The translations under genes were made by a program, and so were the position numbers. Source: Macropodus opercularis (taxonomy: Eukaryota > Chordata > Actinopteri > Anabantiformes > Osphronemidae). From it: 64,000 bases of DNA. Location: positions 4,738,001 to 4,802,000 of the forward strand of contig CM061107.1 of the NCBI GenBank assembly GCA_030770545.1, read 5' to 3'. Shown piece by piece: positions 51,757 through 64,000 of this stretch. How positions within the stretch are numbered: position 1 is the first letter of the stretch; every line of letters starts with the position of its first letter. Below the pieces are notes generated by a model that was given only the letters and a program-made list of their open reading frames with translations, was not told where the DNA came from and did not search any database.

Positions 51757-52970
51757 GTGAGTCTGTTTTTACATGGTATGTGATGCAACCTGTGGCGTCT
51801 GTGGTGGAATTTATTTTTCATTCTGCACAGATTCCTGCCCAGCTACAGGAGCTGAGTGGTGGCTGTGTCTGGTTTTTGAGGAGCAGCTGTGTTTAGTATA
51901 TTTGTGTCTATCAATGTCATTGCGTCATGCGAACGTCATTAGCTAACAGGATTCATCATGTTTGTACAAATTCAAGGTTTTAGCAACTTGAGCTGGTGAC
52001 AGGTTGAAAGTGTGGATATTGGAGACAGCAGATGGAGGGAAGGAGGCTATTAGCTCTGTCTCACCACATACACGCACCTTCATTCAAACCTTGCTAAAAG
52101 AAAGAGAAGATATTTCAGATAGATTGATATAAACGTGTCTTTTATATATTAGCTTATAGACATGCTTGAGATATTTAACAACCTACGTGGCCCAGAGAAC
52201 ATCAGTACATCAGTACATATTTGTATATCTGCAGTCCTTGAAATGAAATCTACTGAGGTGCACAGTGGTTTTTTAATACATATGGACGGCTGGACTCACG
52301 TGATTGGAAACGATATGTTATGTAAATATCCCTTGTTTTGTGAGGAAGCAAAGTGCAATACAACACTAGAAAGCGAAATAAACATTTACTTTAATTCCGT
52401 TTCCTTTCATTCTACAAGCAGCTTCTTCTGTGTGGACTGTAAACAGACTTTGTTCTTTGAGCTGGTACAGTAGGCTGGTGTCCTTGTAACATCTCGACTG
52501 ACTGACGCCTCCTAGTAATGTGTGAAGACGTTCAGGGTTCTAGTGCATGTCTGAAACCAGCCAAATCCTGTTACTGCAGTGATTTATACACCCCAGCTTT
52601 ATTTGCTCTGACTTGCTCTGTCCTCCTCTGTGCTCAAGTGTCTTAGGGAAGCGGTTAGTGCATAGCCTACCTAGCAGATCATGTTGATTTCATCAGGAGC
52701 TTGTGGGGCCTCTTACAAATAAAGTGCTAAGATGTTGACGCTGGTTTTGTTTGTTTTTTGACATTCAAGTACATATGGACTCTGACGGATACATATACAT
52801 AAACACAAAGTCATAAATATCCATGCAACACTTATCCTTATGCAATATGCAGCTCAGAGTATTTGCCACTTAAGGGGAGAATTATGTTGTGGGAAGGGAA
52901 TGTAATTGGTTTGTCCAACGTATTATATATACCGCTATGGCTTCATGGATTAGGAATGGGGACATCCAGC

Positions 52971-52984
52971 ACACACACACACAC
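52971..52984. repeat. (AC)7 microsatellite
   Basis: Seven AC units. Confidence 0.9.
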
Positions 52985-53632
52985 TGAAAAGATAAGCATG
53001 TTTAATCTTGATTATAGCCGTGTGAATGCTGAGAAGTACAGTGCACTGACAAACATCTGTCCGCCACATAGCTGAGTGGGATAAACCAAAATGATTATTG
53101 TGGAAATGTCAAGCGAGGTAGACAGTGAGAGCAAGTGAAACGAGGGGGTGTATGACATAAACAGGGACATGACATGAGTGCTTCACAGTCAGTCCTTTCT
53201 CTCACTCCCAGTGACAGAGTTGTTCCTCATGCTGTCGGAAGGTTGTCTTTGTGCAGGGAAAATGCAGCCGTTCTTGATGGGAGGGCTGCAGTTAAACGAA
53301 ATGGCAGTTTTGTATAATAGAGAAGTCCAGGTTGATGTCCGAGTACAGTGTGACAGAAGACAGGCCTATAGATCTCACATTCAGTCCTTCAGCACCAGCC
53401 AAAGCCTGAAAGTAAGAGAGAGAAAACTTAAATTAATTGTTAGCCCTAACTGGTCAGTCAATTAATTGACGAGATCTTTTAGCAGTAAGACATTCTGACA
53501 CCCAGTTTAATTTTTTGGAGTTGACGTTTGAAGAATGCCAGGTTCGTCTTTGTAAGTAAGCCCGGATGAATAATTGCTTTCTTCTGTGAAGTGTGAGGGG
53601 TGCAGACATTCTCTTAACCTTGCTAGAGGAAG

Positions 53633-53655
53633 AAAAAAAAAAAAGGGGGGGGGGG
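53633..53655. repeat. A12G11 purine tract
   Basis: Twelve A followed by eleven G, a pure purine tract able to form triplex or quadruplex-like structures. Confidence 0.95.
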
Positions 53656-56600
53656 TGAAAAATCCCCTTCCTGTCAGTGGTCTCTCTTTCTCTCTGTTCT
53701 TGTGAGATCTGGAACTGATAAGTGCGAGGCCTCTGGTAACTGAACAGGAAGGATGGAGGGCCTGGCCCCAGAGCCCCTGCCTCTGCACACATGTCCACCT
53801 CCCCTGCACAGGAAAACAAAGAGAACAGAGCCTGCTGCTTAAAGTCAAGTTTAAAACATACTGTACAAGCCTGTTAGAAGGATCATTATCACTCCTAGCA
53901 GTGATCTCCTAATCTGAAGAGATTTCTGTTGGATCCAATAACAGAGTAGCCTTTTTAGACCACAGGCAAATTAATGGTTTCTACCAGACACAATCACAGC
54001 TCCCTTGTTCCACTGACCGGTATTTAGTCAAGTGGAAGTACTTTATTAAACAAGTACATGGCAGAGTAGTTTATCATTCAGCCCAAACACCCAGAGCCCT
54101 GAACGACACGCTCTTAAACTGATAAGCGTGATGCGCCTGTACATGGGTATTTCCTGAAGCAGGTGCTTTAAGAAAAAAACACAGAATGCATTTTCACACT
54201 CATAAATCTGACATCGTTTGGTTTACGCTTGAAAGATCAAGAGGTTAAAAGATCAGTTTTGTAAATGAACATATGCGGCCGCTCAATTAAATTATCTTTA
54301 CCTGTGCAAAGAAAAATTAAGCATTTGATATCTACATCATTGTCATGTCAGAGTTATTAACAACTCCAAAGTTAGTGGAAGATGAAAAGGCTCTGAAAAG
54401 AGAGGCTCTGCAATTCTTGCAATGATAGTTGCGTAGCTGACAAGCATAGTGTCTGTTAGACTGGAAGAATGAAAGTAAATTCAAGTTGAAAATGGCTAAA
54501 AGAAATTTAATTTCACTCAATTTAAAAGTCTGTTTCCACAAAAGCGTCTTTAATTGAAGTGCAGACATGGTTCAACAAGATATGTAGGTTGTGGTTATGG
54601 CTTCTTCAAGTTATTACCAGCAGCTGGGTGTAACAAAGTACAAATTGGTCTATTAGAGTGTCCTAGACATTCCTGGCAAGGCAGAAATTTAAAAAACAGG
54701 ATAATTATCGCATAACCCTATTAAATAAATTGAACAACGCATATTAATGATATCTTAACATTGAGAAGTTATCCAAGGATGTTGTATGTTTTGTGTCAGC
54801 ACAATTATTGACTCCAAGGTTCATCACTAACGTGCTGACAAGTGGGAATAGGATTTTCCCGTTGCTTTAACGCGTCTCTATCAATGATATTAACGTCCAT
54901 GTTTTCATCCAACACCTTTAGTTGTAAAGCAGCTTGGGGAATCTCTGGCATGTCTTATTTAGAGCTTAGACTGTGGCAGAGATGTTCCAGGGTGGTATCC
55001 TTCCCATGAGCAGCACAAGATAACATGCCAGTGTGACAGCTGACTTATTAGCCCATTAGTCACTGTAGAGAGTGGGTGAACATGGCATCCGTCTAGAAGG
55101 CATCTTTTCTTTGCACATAGCCTCCCCTTAACTGGCGTCCAGGAATCTTGTAAGTCTCCCCCCACTCATGTAGGAGCCAGAGCGCCGGGGTCAGGGAGCA
55201 GAGCCGGAGCTATCCCGGCGCTCTCTGCTGCTGCTGATGACCCGTCTGCTCAAGACGCAGAACTCAGTGTACGGCACTGAAAATAAATTGTGCTGTCATC
55301 CCCACCTTCACGTAGACAAATACAAATCTAGACGCATGCAGTTGTGCTGCACCCACAAGTCAGTAAAAGCATCTTCAGAAGCAGTCACAGCCACTGGTGA
55401 TAGTCAGTGACATGCCAGAACATGTATGATTGACAGGGTGACTGCAGTGGCACAGAGTGTTTGGGTGTTCAGGACAGATGTTCTTTGTAGCCTGCTATGA
55501 TGGTCTGAGTTGACGTACAGCGGGAGGAAGCCTTTAACCAACACTTGTCTCTGAGATGAACTTCGCCGTCGGTTGTGTGACCCCGTAGGATCCTTGAGCC
55601 TCCTTTACATCCCATGTATCTTCGTATAATCCATCTGCCTGACCCTGCTGGAACAAAGACACCGCAAGGAAAAAGTGAAGAGCACAGAGCAAGTGATGTG
55701 GCGCTTGCTTCCTTTTATGCAAAATTAAAGCTGACATCTCTTTGACATGCCATCCACGGATAACTTGTCAATTTCCTGCTCATGATGAATAGCCTGAATG
55801 GGCTGCGCTTCACAAGCCAACAAATTAATTAATGGCATGGTGTATTTTAAGAACACTTGGCATTGAGATGCTGTTGTCTTGTTAATGATCTACCTCCGTG
55901 CTGTGGCTTGAAATATGAACCATTTTTATTTAACTGAATGTCACCTGTCAGTGGAGATCTGGTCCGCGAATATAACCAGGATCCAATGAGCTCGACTCAA
56001 CGGCACCCGTTTGACGAAGTCAGGGCAAATGGCAATATAGGAACTTGTTTTGTTCTTTCAAAACCTTCGATTTAAAAGATGAATATTGTGAAACTTCCCC
56101 ACCTCTGTAGCGTGATTCAGTGTTTCCACAGTGAAGTCAGATTTTTTGAAAGCTCAGGACTTTGTGGCAGACAGACTGATAGTCATCAGTTTCAGACTTT
56201 GGTACTTTTTTGGGATCAAAGGCGATGATGAGGATGATGATATTGCTACTAATCCCAGTCAAGGGGATGATGGAGTCTTCAAGGTAAAACAGCTGTCTTG
56301 TGCCCCATCTCCCCCCTCTAATAGCTGACGATGATGACGGTAGCAGGGTGTAAGCGAGCGCAATTGACAGTGGAGCTTGACTTTCCTCTGGGAGGAATCT
56401 GAGCAGAGGGAAGCAGGCAGCAGGGTGGCCATGAAACATTCATGCACCTGGGGACTCTTTGCATAAGGAGAGCAAGCTGAGCCAGTAATGAAGTAAAGAG
56501 CAGAGGACTTCTAATGGTTCTGTTTGTCCTATTATGAGATTAGCTTTAGCCTGGCTCCTTTATGAATTGCATTAAAAGTCTAATTGCATGCAGTGATTTA

Positions 56601-59600
56601 GTGATGACTTGTTCTTGCAAAGAAAACGCTGCTGCAGTGCTCTGTAGGAAATATTTGTTACATTTAGAATAATCTAATTGTGGTTAGCTCCAAGATAATT
56701 GGTACCACAGGTGTGCGACTGGTTATAGCTCAAAGCTGGACAACAGAAGGTGAGTTATTCCCAGCTCGCGGGCAGCTTAGTCTTGGATTGTTGACATGAC
56801 AACGGTGCACCAAATGCGGACATACCCAGTTGCGCCAGTTGAACAGTTGTCCCTGCTAAACTCATCCCGCTCAGCGGCTGCGAGCTCACGTAGAGACAGA
56901 AAAAGCGCGAGAGAGAGGAGCAGAGGAATGGGAAGATGAAGAAAAGAAGAAGGGAGAAGTAATATTTAGACAGCCACACGTGTAGTGTCATGTATCACTG
57001 TCGGCGCGAGGGGAGGGGGTGGACGGGATATTTCGGTGTCCTCAGTCAGGCAGTCAAACTCATGCTGCAGTATTGGTGTCACTGCAACCTCCTGACACCG
57101 GACTGTAAATCACAGGATCCAGTCATCTATAGATTTACTAACACCTGCCGCCTCCCTTTCCATATCATAGCAGCGTATTATTTATGTGCGCCGACTAAAC
57201 TGAGAAAACTTGTTCAAACACGTGTAGAAGTTAATCCGCAGCAAGCTATCGGAGAGCTCAGTCCATATCCGTGTCCCGCTGAGACTCAGTACAGTAAGAG
57301 TGGTTGTGTGAGACAGCCAGTCACACGGTGCTGTGCTAGACTGTCTCTGTGCCTTGAGGTGCTGGATGGCAGCTGACTGCTCTGATTCACTTGGAACTCG
57401 ACTTGTGTGTTGTGTGCCTCACAATGGATGGACTCATAAGGAGCCGACGCCAAGCTCCTTCAGTCCCCATCCCTGCCATTTTACTGGGACTCTCTGTTTA
57501 AGTCTTTGTTGCCTGTACTGTCTGTGTGGGGACAGTGGTCATTTCTTATGGCTGTGTATTTTTGTGTATCAAACATTAAGCCATGACATCCAGTTATTCC
57601 ACAGCTAACGGAGCAGCCACTGTTGTACACAACTCTGCAGCAGGCGGCGAACTATGGATTCACTACTTTAATAATGTATAGTTCAGTCGTTTCAATCTCT
57701 GGATAGCTCATGACAACTGTCTTTGTAATGTTATGTGTTTATCAGATAAATACATGGAATTAAGCATTTGTGAAGTTGTAGTTTAACTAGAGCAGCACAT
57801 TTGAGGAGGCGCTTCATAGATAATAGTAAAGCTGTAAAGCCTTTTATGCTTTCTTACTAAACGTTTTCTAGGTAGCGACACTGCGGTCACTCTCAATCTG
57901 CTAACACATAATAATGTGCAACACCCACACAGCAGCCACTAATTGCCGCTGGATATTAGAGCAAGGTCTCTTAAGACACTGACCTTGCTTTAGCCAATCA
58001 TAACAGAGCATGTTACCAGGTTGAGCTCTGATCAGAAGAGTCCCCGCAGCACGAGGAATTAATTATTCAGAATGGCTGCTGGTACATTTTGCTGGACACC
58101 AAATTTAATGACATCTATAATGGCATCTTTGTGAGAGATTAATAGTAATGTGAAACTATCAAAGAAGAAAATGCACAAAAGTCTAGCTAGTTAACTCAAC
58201 GCATGCCAGGTACAAGCACAAAGAGAACTGCAGGTGTGAGCATGTAATGGCTGGAGCCAGATTCAATTTTCTTTTTGTCCTCAGATTCATCACCTAGGAA
58301 GGTTGCACATCTTTATGCCTACATTTTCCCTTATATTGCCCAACCTGCAACGGTTCGTGTCAGACTGCGGTGCATCAGTCTATGGTAATGAGGCTTGTTT
58401 AAATATTCATTATACGAGGAAATAAAGAGGTAAGAGATTAGAGCCTGTGTTCACAATATTTACATCCCTGTCTCCGCTGTTTGGCTTCGACAGCTCAGGG
58501 AAAAAGACAACTTTTAACAGTATTTGGCTTTTGCTCACTTTTACAAGGCTTGGTGGCATCTTGCTCAGTTGGAAATCTTTGCACGTTAGTTAGGGAAGAT
58601 GTTTTTGCCTGGATGTCCTGTCCTGGGTGACAACCTTCAGTGGTTTCTTCCTGAGGAGACAGGAATTCACACTACAATGATAAAACAACTAAAGTTAAGC
58701 TTGCATGCTTTTTGTGCATGTTTCTCTTTACTTTAATACGTTAATCATAAATCATATGCGTAGGATATTGAAACATAAACAGAAGCATTTCTATACAGGA
58801 GGCATTTAACAGGATAAGTAGGTTAGTATAGAAAAACTGTCATGTGCTGCAGCTCTCACTTTCGTGTGTATTTGCTGTAAATAGTGCTGAGCTGCAGCAA
58901 GGTTACTGACTCCAGTTGCATCTGCATTATGCTAATGTAATGAGAGCAGGAAGCCAATAGAGACTAGTTGCACTGGATTGCTACAGGGACACAAATGCAA
59001 GAGTCATCATGCAAATTAGCAGGATGGCTGATCACTCAAAAACAAAAGTTTAGCGAGAGAGAAGCAGCCAAGCCAGACCGCACCTCCAGTGGCAGTCCAG
59101 ATTCAGATGTTCAGTTGAGCTTTGATATTTGTGTCCGACCAAATGTTCTTATCACAGCCCTCAAGCAAACATGCAAACAATCTGCTCTCTGTGTTTCCAG
59201 TCACATGGGCCTGAAGTGCTGTAGAGTCAGCATGTCTGTCCTGGTATTTCCTGCGGCTTCATAAACATACGTACACACTCTCTCCCTGTCTTTCTTTGTC
59301 TGTCCCACACACAGCGGGTTCCTCAGTAATAGGAATGTAATTATTTTTATTGTTTAATATTTGCTTTACAGAGCAGTTAGAGCTCATTACAGAGAAAAAT
59401 GTGAAAAAGTACGCTGCTCTGTTGTGTTTGTTTTTATGTTTGTTCTTATTCATTGAATTTGTTGCAGTTGTAAGTGGAACAACTATGTGAAAGTGTTCCT
59501 ACCTCATGGTTACTCTTGAATTAGAATGGAGGCGAAAAACAGAAGGAAGCGTGACTTTATTTTGCACTTCTCATTTTTACAAAAACACCTAAAATTTGTA

Positions 59601-62600
59601 CACCCGAAAACAAATGCAGCAGCTACTTCCAGCCGTATTTGCCTCATGCAGTTATATGAAGTGCATATTTGAGTGATCACTGAAGCTGGTAGTGGATGTT
59701 CTTTGTATTGTATTCGCACTAAACTTTGCAAAACTGTGATTTGAAAGGTATGTTTGTATTCCCGGCTTCATTTAATTGATTGTTAATCTAAAGGGTGTAA
59801 TGAATACAATCTAAACCCTGTTAAACCTCTCAGGCTTATGTTTAAATTAACTGTGTGCCTTAGCTTTGTTTCCTACTCTTTGTAAGGTGTTGCTTTACAG
59901 GCTCTGATTGCAGATGTTCTGATTGAAATCAAACGAGATCATGAACTGTCAGCTCGCTTTTCAACATCCAGATGCGTTGCGTGCTGTCAGTGTCTCTCAT
60001 CGCTAATCTCCTTTTTTTTACGCATTTAGTTGCCATCTAACACAATTTCATGGTGTTGATACAGAATCTAAAAATTCAATAGCTGAACATGTACACTGGG
60101 ATTATAATTCTAGTCTCTGTGGGGGATGTAGGTCAACTGAAAGACTCTGTTTCCTCTTATATTGTAATCCCCATTTGTTCTGCTTTTTCATGAGAAACAC
60201 AGCTCTGAGGTCTCTGTCAGACTACGCTGCCCTGGGCAGGACAGTGGCTCGAAACGCTGCTGTCTTGCTTCCAAATGTTTTCTCTGCTTGTTTAGTGTTT
60301 GTTACCCCTGAATCACTGTTACACGACTTGCTTTGTCTTTGACCAGCCTCACTATCTGTTCCCTTGACTCTGAGCTGACCATTCTGCTCCGCTGCCGCGC
60401 AAGACTCCGAGCCGGTCACGTTTATGGTTGAACTGGGGAACAGGGTCAGGAGGATATACCCATTTAACCTTGCTGGAGACTTGCAAGGCACAGACAGGAA
60501 GTCATTCATTTGTGTTACGTTGATAACAGCTGGTGAATAGTTAACGTTGCCGTTTCACTGATAACAAACAAAGAAAATGATTTCACATCACTCCTCTGCA
60601 AACTTGCAAAACAACAGTGCAACTAATTTGGTCTGTTTCTCTGGCTGGAGCTGTAGTTTTTTTAAACCATACTTGAACATGAAAAACTGATTTGTTTAAA
60701 TGTTATTTGTCTCTAATAGGTTTTGCCGTAACTTAGTGATAAAACCTGACATACCCTGTAGGACAATAAGGGAAGCATTACTCTACCCTGTGGAATGTTC
60801 ACAGTTTGCTCCTTTTGTCTAAATCTGATAACGCGTATTGTTTAAAACAGGGCTGTCCAGATCAGCAAAGGCTTTTTTCCGAAAGAGTCATTATGCGTGA
60901 TCTATGCTTCTAGCAGACGCAGGCGCCACACATAGTGAATTGCGTGGAAATATGTAACACAGCCCTAGGCTGCGTCTTCCTGGTGGTTCAGCAGGCCAAG
61001 GTACAAAGTACATACCTGCAATTATGTGTATGTTTTCATTCAGCTCACAGAATTCATCTAAACGGTGTCCTGCCTTTCAGAAAAGTGACATGGGATTGTT
61101 TGTAAAGGTCAGCGTCACACACATATTTTCACACTTTCTTCTAGTTGCCATGCAGATAGTTTTGGTTTTATCTACCGATGCCACCAATTCAATGCAGTGG
61201 AGGTGAATAGAATACAATCGAGGAAATTCAGCAGTAGGATGTCTTTTCATAAATAATGTTAGGGTTACAGGGACTCATTTGTACTGTATGTACAGCCTTA
61301 CTGTACTGTTGCTGTACAGTCTTTATGTAATTTAAGTGAGCTGACGTTTTAAAAATAGAGGAGCCTTGCGTCCTACGTATGTACACTAGTATCTTCTCGG
61401 TAAATCGTGGCTGCCGGTCGGTCTTTGTCATCAGTGTGCAGCCTGTGTAGGGCAGCTCCAGATGACAGCAGTCTGTATGTATGGACAGCACATTTATCCT
61501 TTCTGTGTTCTCTGTCTCATCCTGACTGTTTATACCCACGGGTCAAATAGCATCTCATTAAAAAATAAAGTCAGAAGGTTGTTTTGGGTGAAGTACTGTA
61601 GGTATTTCCATGGTTATAGAAGACGTAGCTTTATGCTCTAAAAAGTCTCTCTCCATCTGTCTGCATGACTGCATGGCACATGGAGCTGTGTGGTGGTGGA
61701 TCTGCTCGAGGGTGTTGCACAGGCTAGTTGAGGGGAGCAGGATAGGCGATGGAGGAGGGGAGTAGACGTTTCTGTAAATAGCCCAGCCTGCATTAAGAAC
61801 CAGCGTGCTGTGGGTGCGCTCTGTACAATCCTGACCTCACCACCCAAGCTGGCGCACACATTTTCTCACAGCGCGGGAGCTTGTGGAAGTCAGCACTGAC
61901 TGTTTCTCCACTTTATCCAGGTCAGATCTGATCTACTCTCACTAGTAAAGCGCGGAGGCCCGTGACCCTGGTGCCATCCTCACTGCCAGCCTGTGTCAGA
62001 ATAACACAGGCAGCTCTGCGGAGGGCCTTCACTGGTCTGTCTGCTGTTATGAAATCATACTGCCCTCATTTGGGTTTCGAAAGATCTACACTTGGATACA
62101 TTTTAGGATCAAAACAAAGTGTCGGCTCAATTTGATTTCCGTCTTTCTCCACATTAAGCGAGAGAGAGTCTGCCTTGCAGCATTTTGCAGTAGCTATGTG
62201 TGTGTGCTTGGAAGTAGGTCATTGATTTAGAACTTGGACACTGATTACGTGCTGGCCTAGAAATGGGCTATAATCTGTGCCTCTCATACCAAAACAGCTT
62301 TTCATAAGTGGCAGTTATTTCAAGGTCAGGACAACAGTTGTGTCTCATCACTACTTTATCTCTTGCTCAGTTTCAGCAGATTTCTGTTTTCCAGAATGTG
62401 TTGCTCATTTTTAAGGCACTTACTACTGAAGGAAAGTCTGTTCATCTCTTTATAAGGACTAGAACGTGCCAAATCAGCAGGCATGCCCTGTTCTGTCCTC
62501 GATAGGGGTTTGATGTGCTCATTCAAATGCCATTTGAGCCAATAATGTAAATATTCGTGGTCTTTAAACAAGCCAAGACGTGATCTAATCTGTCTCCAGC

Positions 62601-64000
62601 AAACACTTCTGAAGAAAAGTGAAAAAAGGGAGTTTTCTTCATGAACATGTTGGAGTAAATCTTCCACTCTGGGAGTTGGCTGTCACTTAGCATTGCCAAG
62701 ACATCCCTCTCTTTAGCACTTTAACACTGAATATGTGTGTTTTTATAGTACACATTCCTAAAATGTCCCTCGGAGGAAACTTTGGCTTTTGAGAATGTAT
62801 CTCAGTATAGATTCAGCTTTGCTTACAGCGTGAGATGATGACTTGAAACTCGTGGCTGTTGTAGGAGGTCAGAAGGGCATGCTTGTGTACTTCCTGTCCT
62901 CTTCTTTAGTCTTGGTCTGTGTGGTTTAGGCATCAACATTGAATCATGCTGGCATGAATGGAGCTCTCTTATTTTTGAAGTAGCTATATTCCCTGGTGTG
63001 TTTGTATGCTGTTGTGTAGTTAAGGTAACATGTTTCCAAAATGGTACCTTGAAGAACTTGAAAGAAGTTTGCATATCATGTCCGGTTTGCATAGGAACAG
63101 AATTGCAAAGCCTCCTTCTCCTCTTCTCACATGAAACATCCTCACGTTCACAGCGTGCACCTGTTTAAATGAGCTTTCACAATGTTTGCATTTGTTTAGG
63201 CAGAGAGGCAGCGACCAACAAGCAGGCACAGACAAAATGCTATCAAAAATGACATCAGCCGCAACAGCTGCAGGCTGTGGCACTGAGAGGAGGGAGAGAA
63301 ACAGGAGAGAGAGAGAAAGGAGGAGAACAATTGACCAGAAGCGACACGGGAAAGAGAGGTGACCTGATTGCTCAGCTGGCCAAGAGCACGGGAAGGAAGC
63401 AGCAGGAAAGGCTGGTCCCCTCAGTCTGGTCTGGCTCTCTGCTGCTTCTGGTAGGTCCCTCTGTGGCCCAACCCCATCCTCCATCCTCCCTCCTCCCATT
63501 CTCCTTCCCGCACTGCTGCCTGTCACGGCTCACTACATCGGAACAAAATGATCAGCTCTCACCTCCTCATGAACATGGGTCATCATTGTAGCCAGGCAAG
63601 GGCTGGGCCCTTTGTATTAGATAGGGATCACTGATATATGTGGGAGGAGGAAGAGCTGCTGCAGAAGGCTGGAGAAGTCAATATTGTTGAATGCACAGAA
63701 CATATATGTAAGGGTGTTTAATTTTAATTCTTTTATGTTTTAGTAATGGCCTTGAGGTTACCAATTTTGTGGCACTATTAATTTCATCTCATCTCACTGC
63801 ACTCGAGGAATTATTGGATGTGTGTGTTTATGATTCCTCTCCACAAGGATACATGTCAAGTACCTCTTTCGCTGTTCCTGTTGCTCATAATGTAATTAAT
63901 TCTAATCGCAATAATCATAATAGCTTTTCAGATCAAATACCCAGGAGCGGTCCTAACAAAATAATCCATTCCTCTGAAAAACAAACATTCATTCTCCATC

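Larger units (their letters stand above)
51757..64000. other. non-coding region, 51.8 kb to right edge
   Basis: No supported coding exon. It contains (AC)7 at 52971-52984, an A12G11 tract at 53633-53655, a GC-richer patch at about 55180-55270 and a purine-rich then pyrimidine-rich stretch at 63280-63520. The 168-codon minus-strand frame at 63020-63526 lies over that skewed stretch and is not accepted as a gene. Probably intron of the plus-strand unit. Confidence 0.5.

Noticed and set aside
55237..55410. Short plus-strand ORF beginning MTRLLKTQNSVYGTENK (about 57 codons)
   Set aside because: Too short and unrecognised; no exon signals around it.
56990..57376. 128-codon plus-strand frame
   Set aside because: No domain and no splice or promoter context.
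63020..63526. 168-codon minus-strand open frame, longest outside polr3a
   Set aside because: It lies over a purine/pyrimidine-skewed stretch that lacks stops for compositional reasons; the predicted peptide shows no recognisable domain and there is no supporting promoter or splice context.
1..64000. tRNA, 5S, U6, CRISPR array, endogenous virus or intact transposase
   Set aside because: I looked for tRNA B-box strings, the U6 start, regularly spaced repeats, and viral or transposase-like proteins, and found none. A tRNAscan or Rfam run could still find something short that I missed.

Overview
The window looks like teleost fish nuclear DNA. It is intron-rich, has a low gene density, and carries long AT-rich non-coding stretches, microsatellites and a few fish-type repeat relics. 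It contains no bacterial operons, phage genes, CRISPR array or large mobile element. One protein-coding gene can be read with certainty: the 5' part of polr3a, the largest subunit of RNA polymerase III, on the minus strand. Ten exons join in frame from the start codon at 3674 to the left edge of the window and encode about the first 455 residues. All introns are GT-AG except intron 3, which has a GC donor.

Upstream of polr3a (about 3675-4900) lies a CpG-rich stretch with two strong CTCF-like motifs in divergent orientation, 110 bp apart. From about 4.9 to 28 kb I see no convincing coding exon. This stretch has microsatellites, two probable transposon relics, further CTCF-like motifs, a perfect RFX X-box and one weak exon candidate near 25.5 kb. 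A second CpG-rich block spans about 28.1-29.65 kb. It has a palindromic CRE, a CTG/CCG triplet tract and a strong plus-strand splice donor at 29124/29125, and is most simply the promoter and untranslated first exon of a plus-strand gene.

From 29.65 kb to the right edge the DNA looks like a very long intron or regulatory desert. Two items stand out. One is a 94-nt exon-like segment at 51663-51756 with a good polypyrimidine tract, acceptor and donor. The other is a miRNA-like hairpin at 43346-43418 with a second small hairpin directly beside it.

In mammals POLR3A is followed, head to head, by RPS24 and then ZMIZ1, a gene with several untranslated 5' exons and huge 5' introns. A divergent plus-strand zmiz1-type unit would fit the layout here, but no zmiz1 coding sequence and no rps24 exon was recognised, so that identity is inference only. 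The long open frames outside polr3a span low-complexity sequence or show no recognisable protein and are not called as genes.
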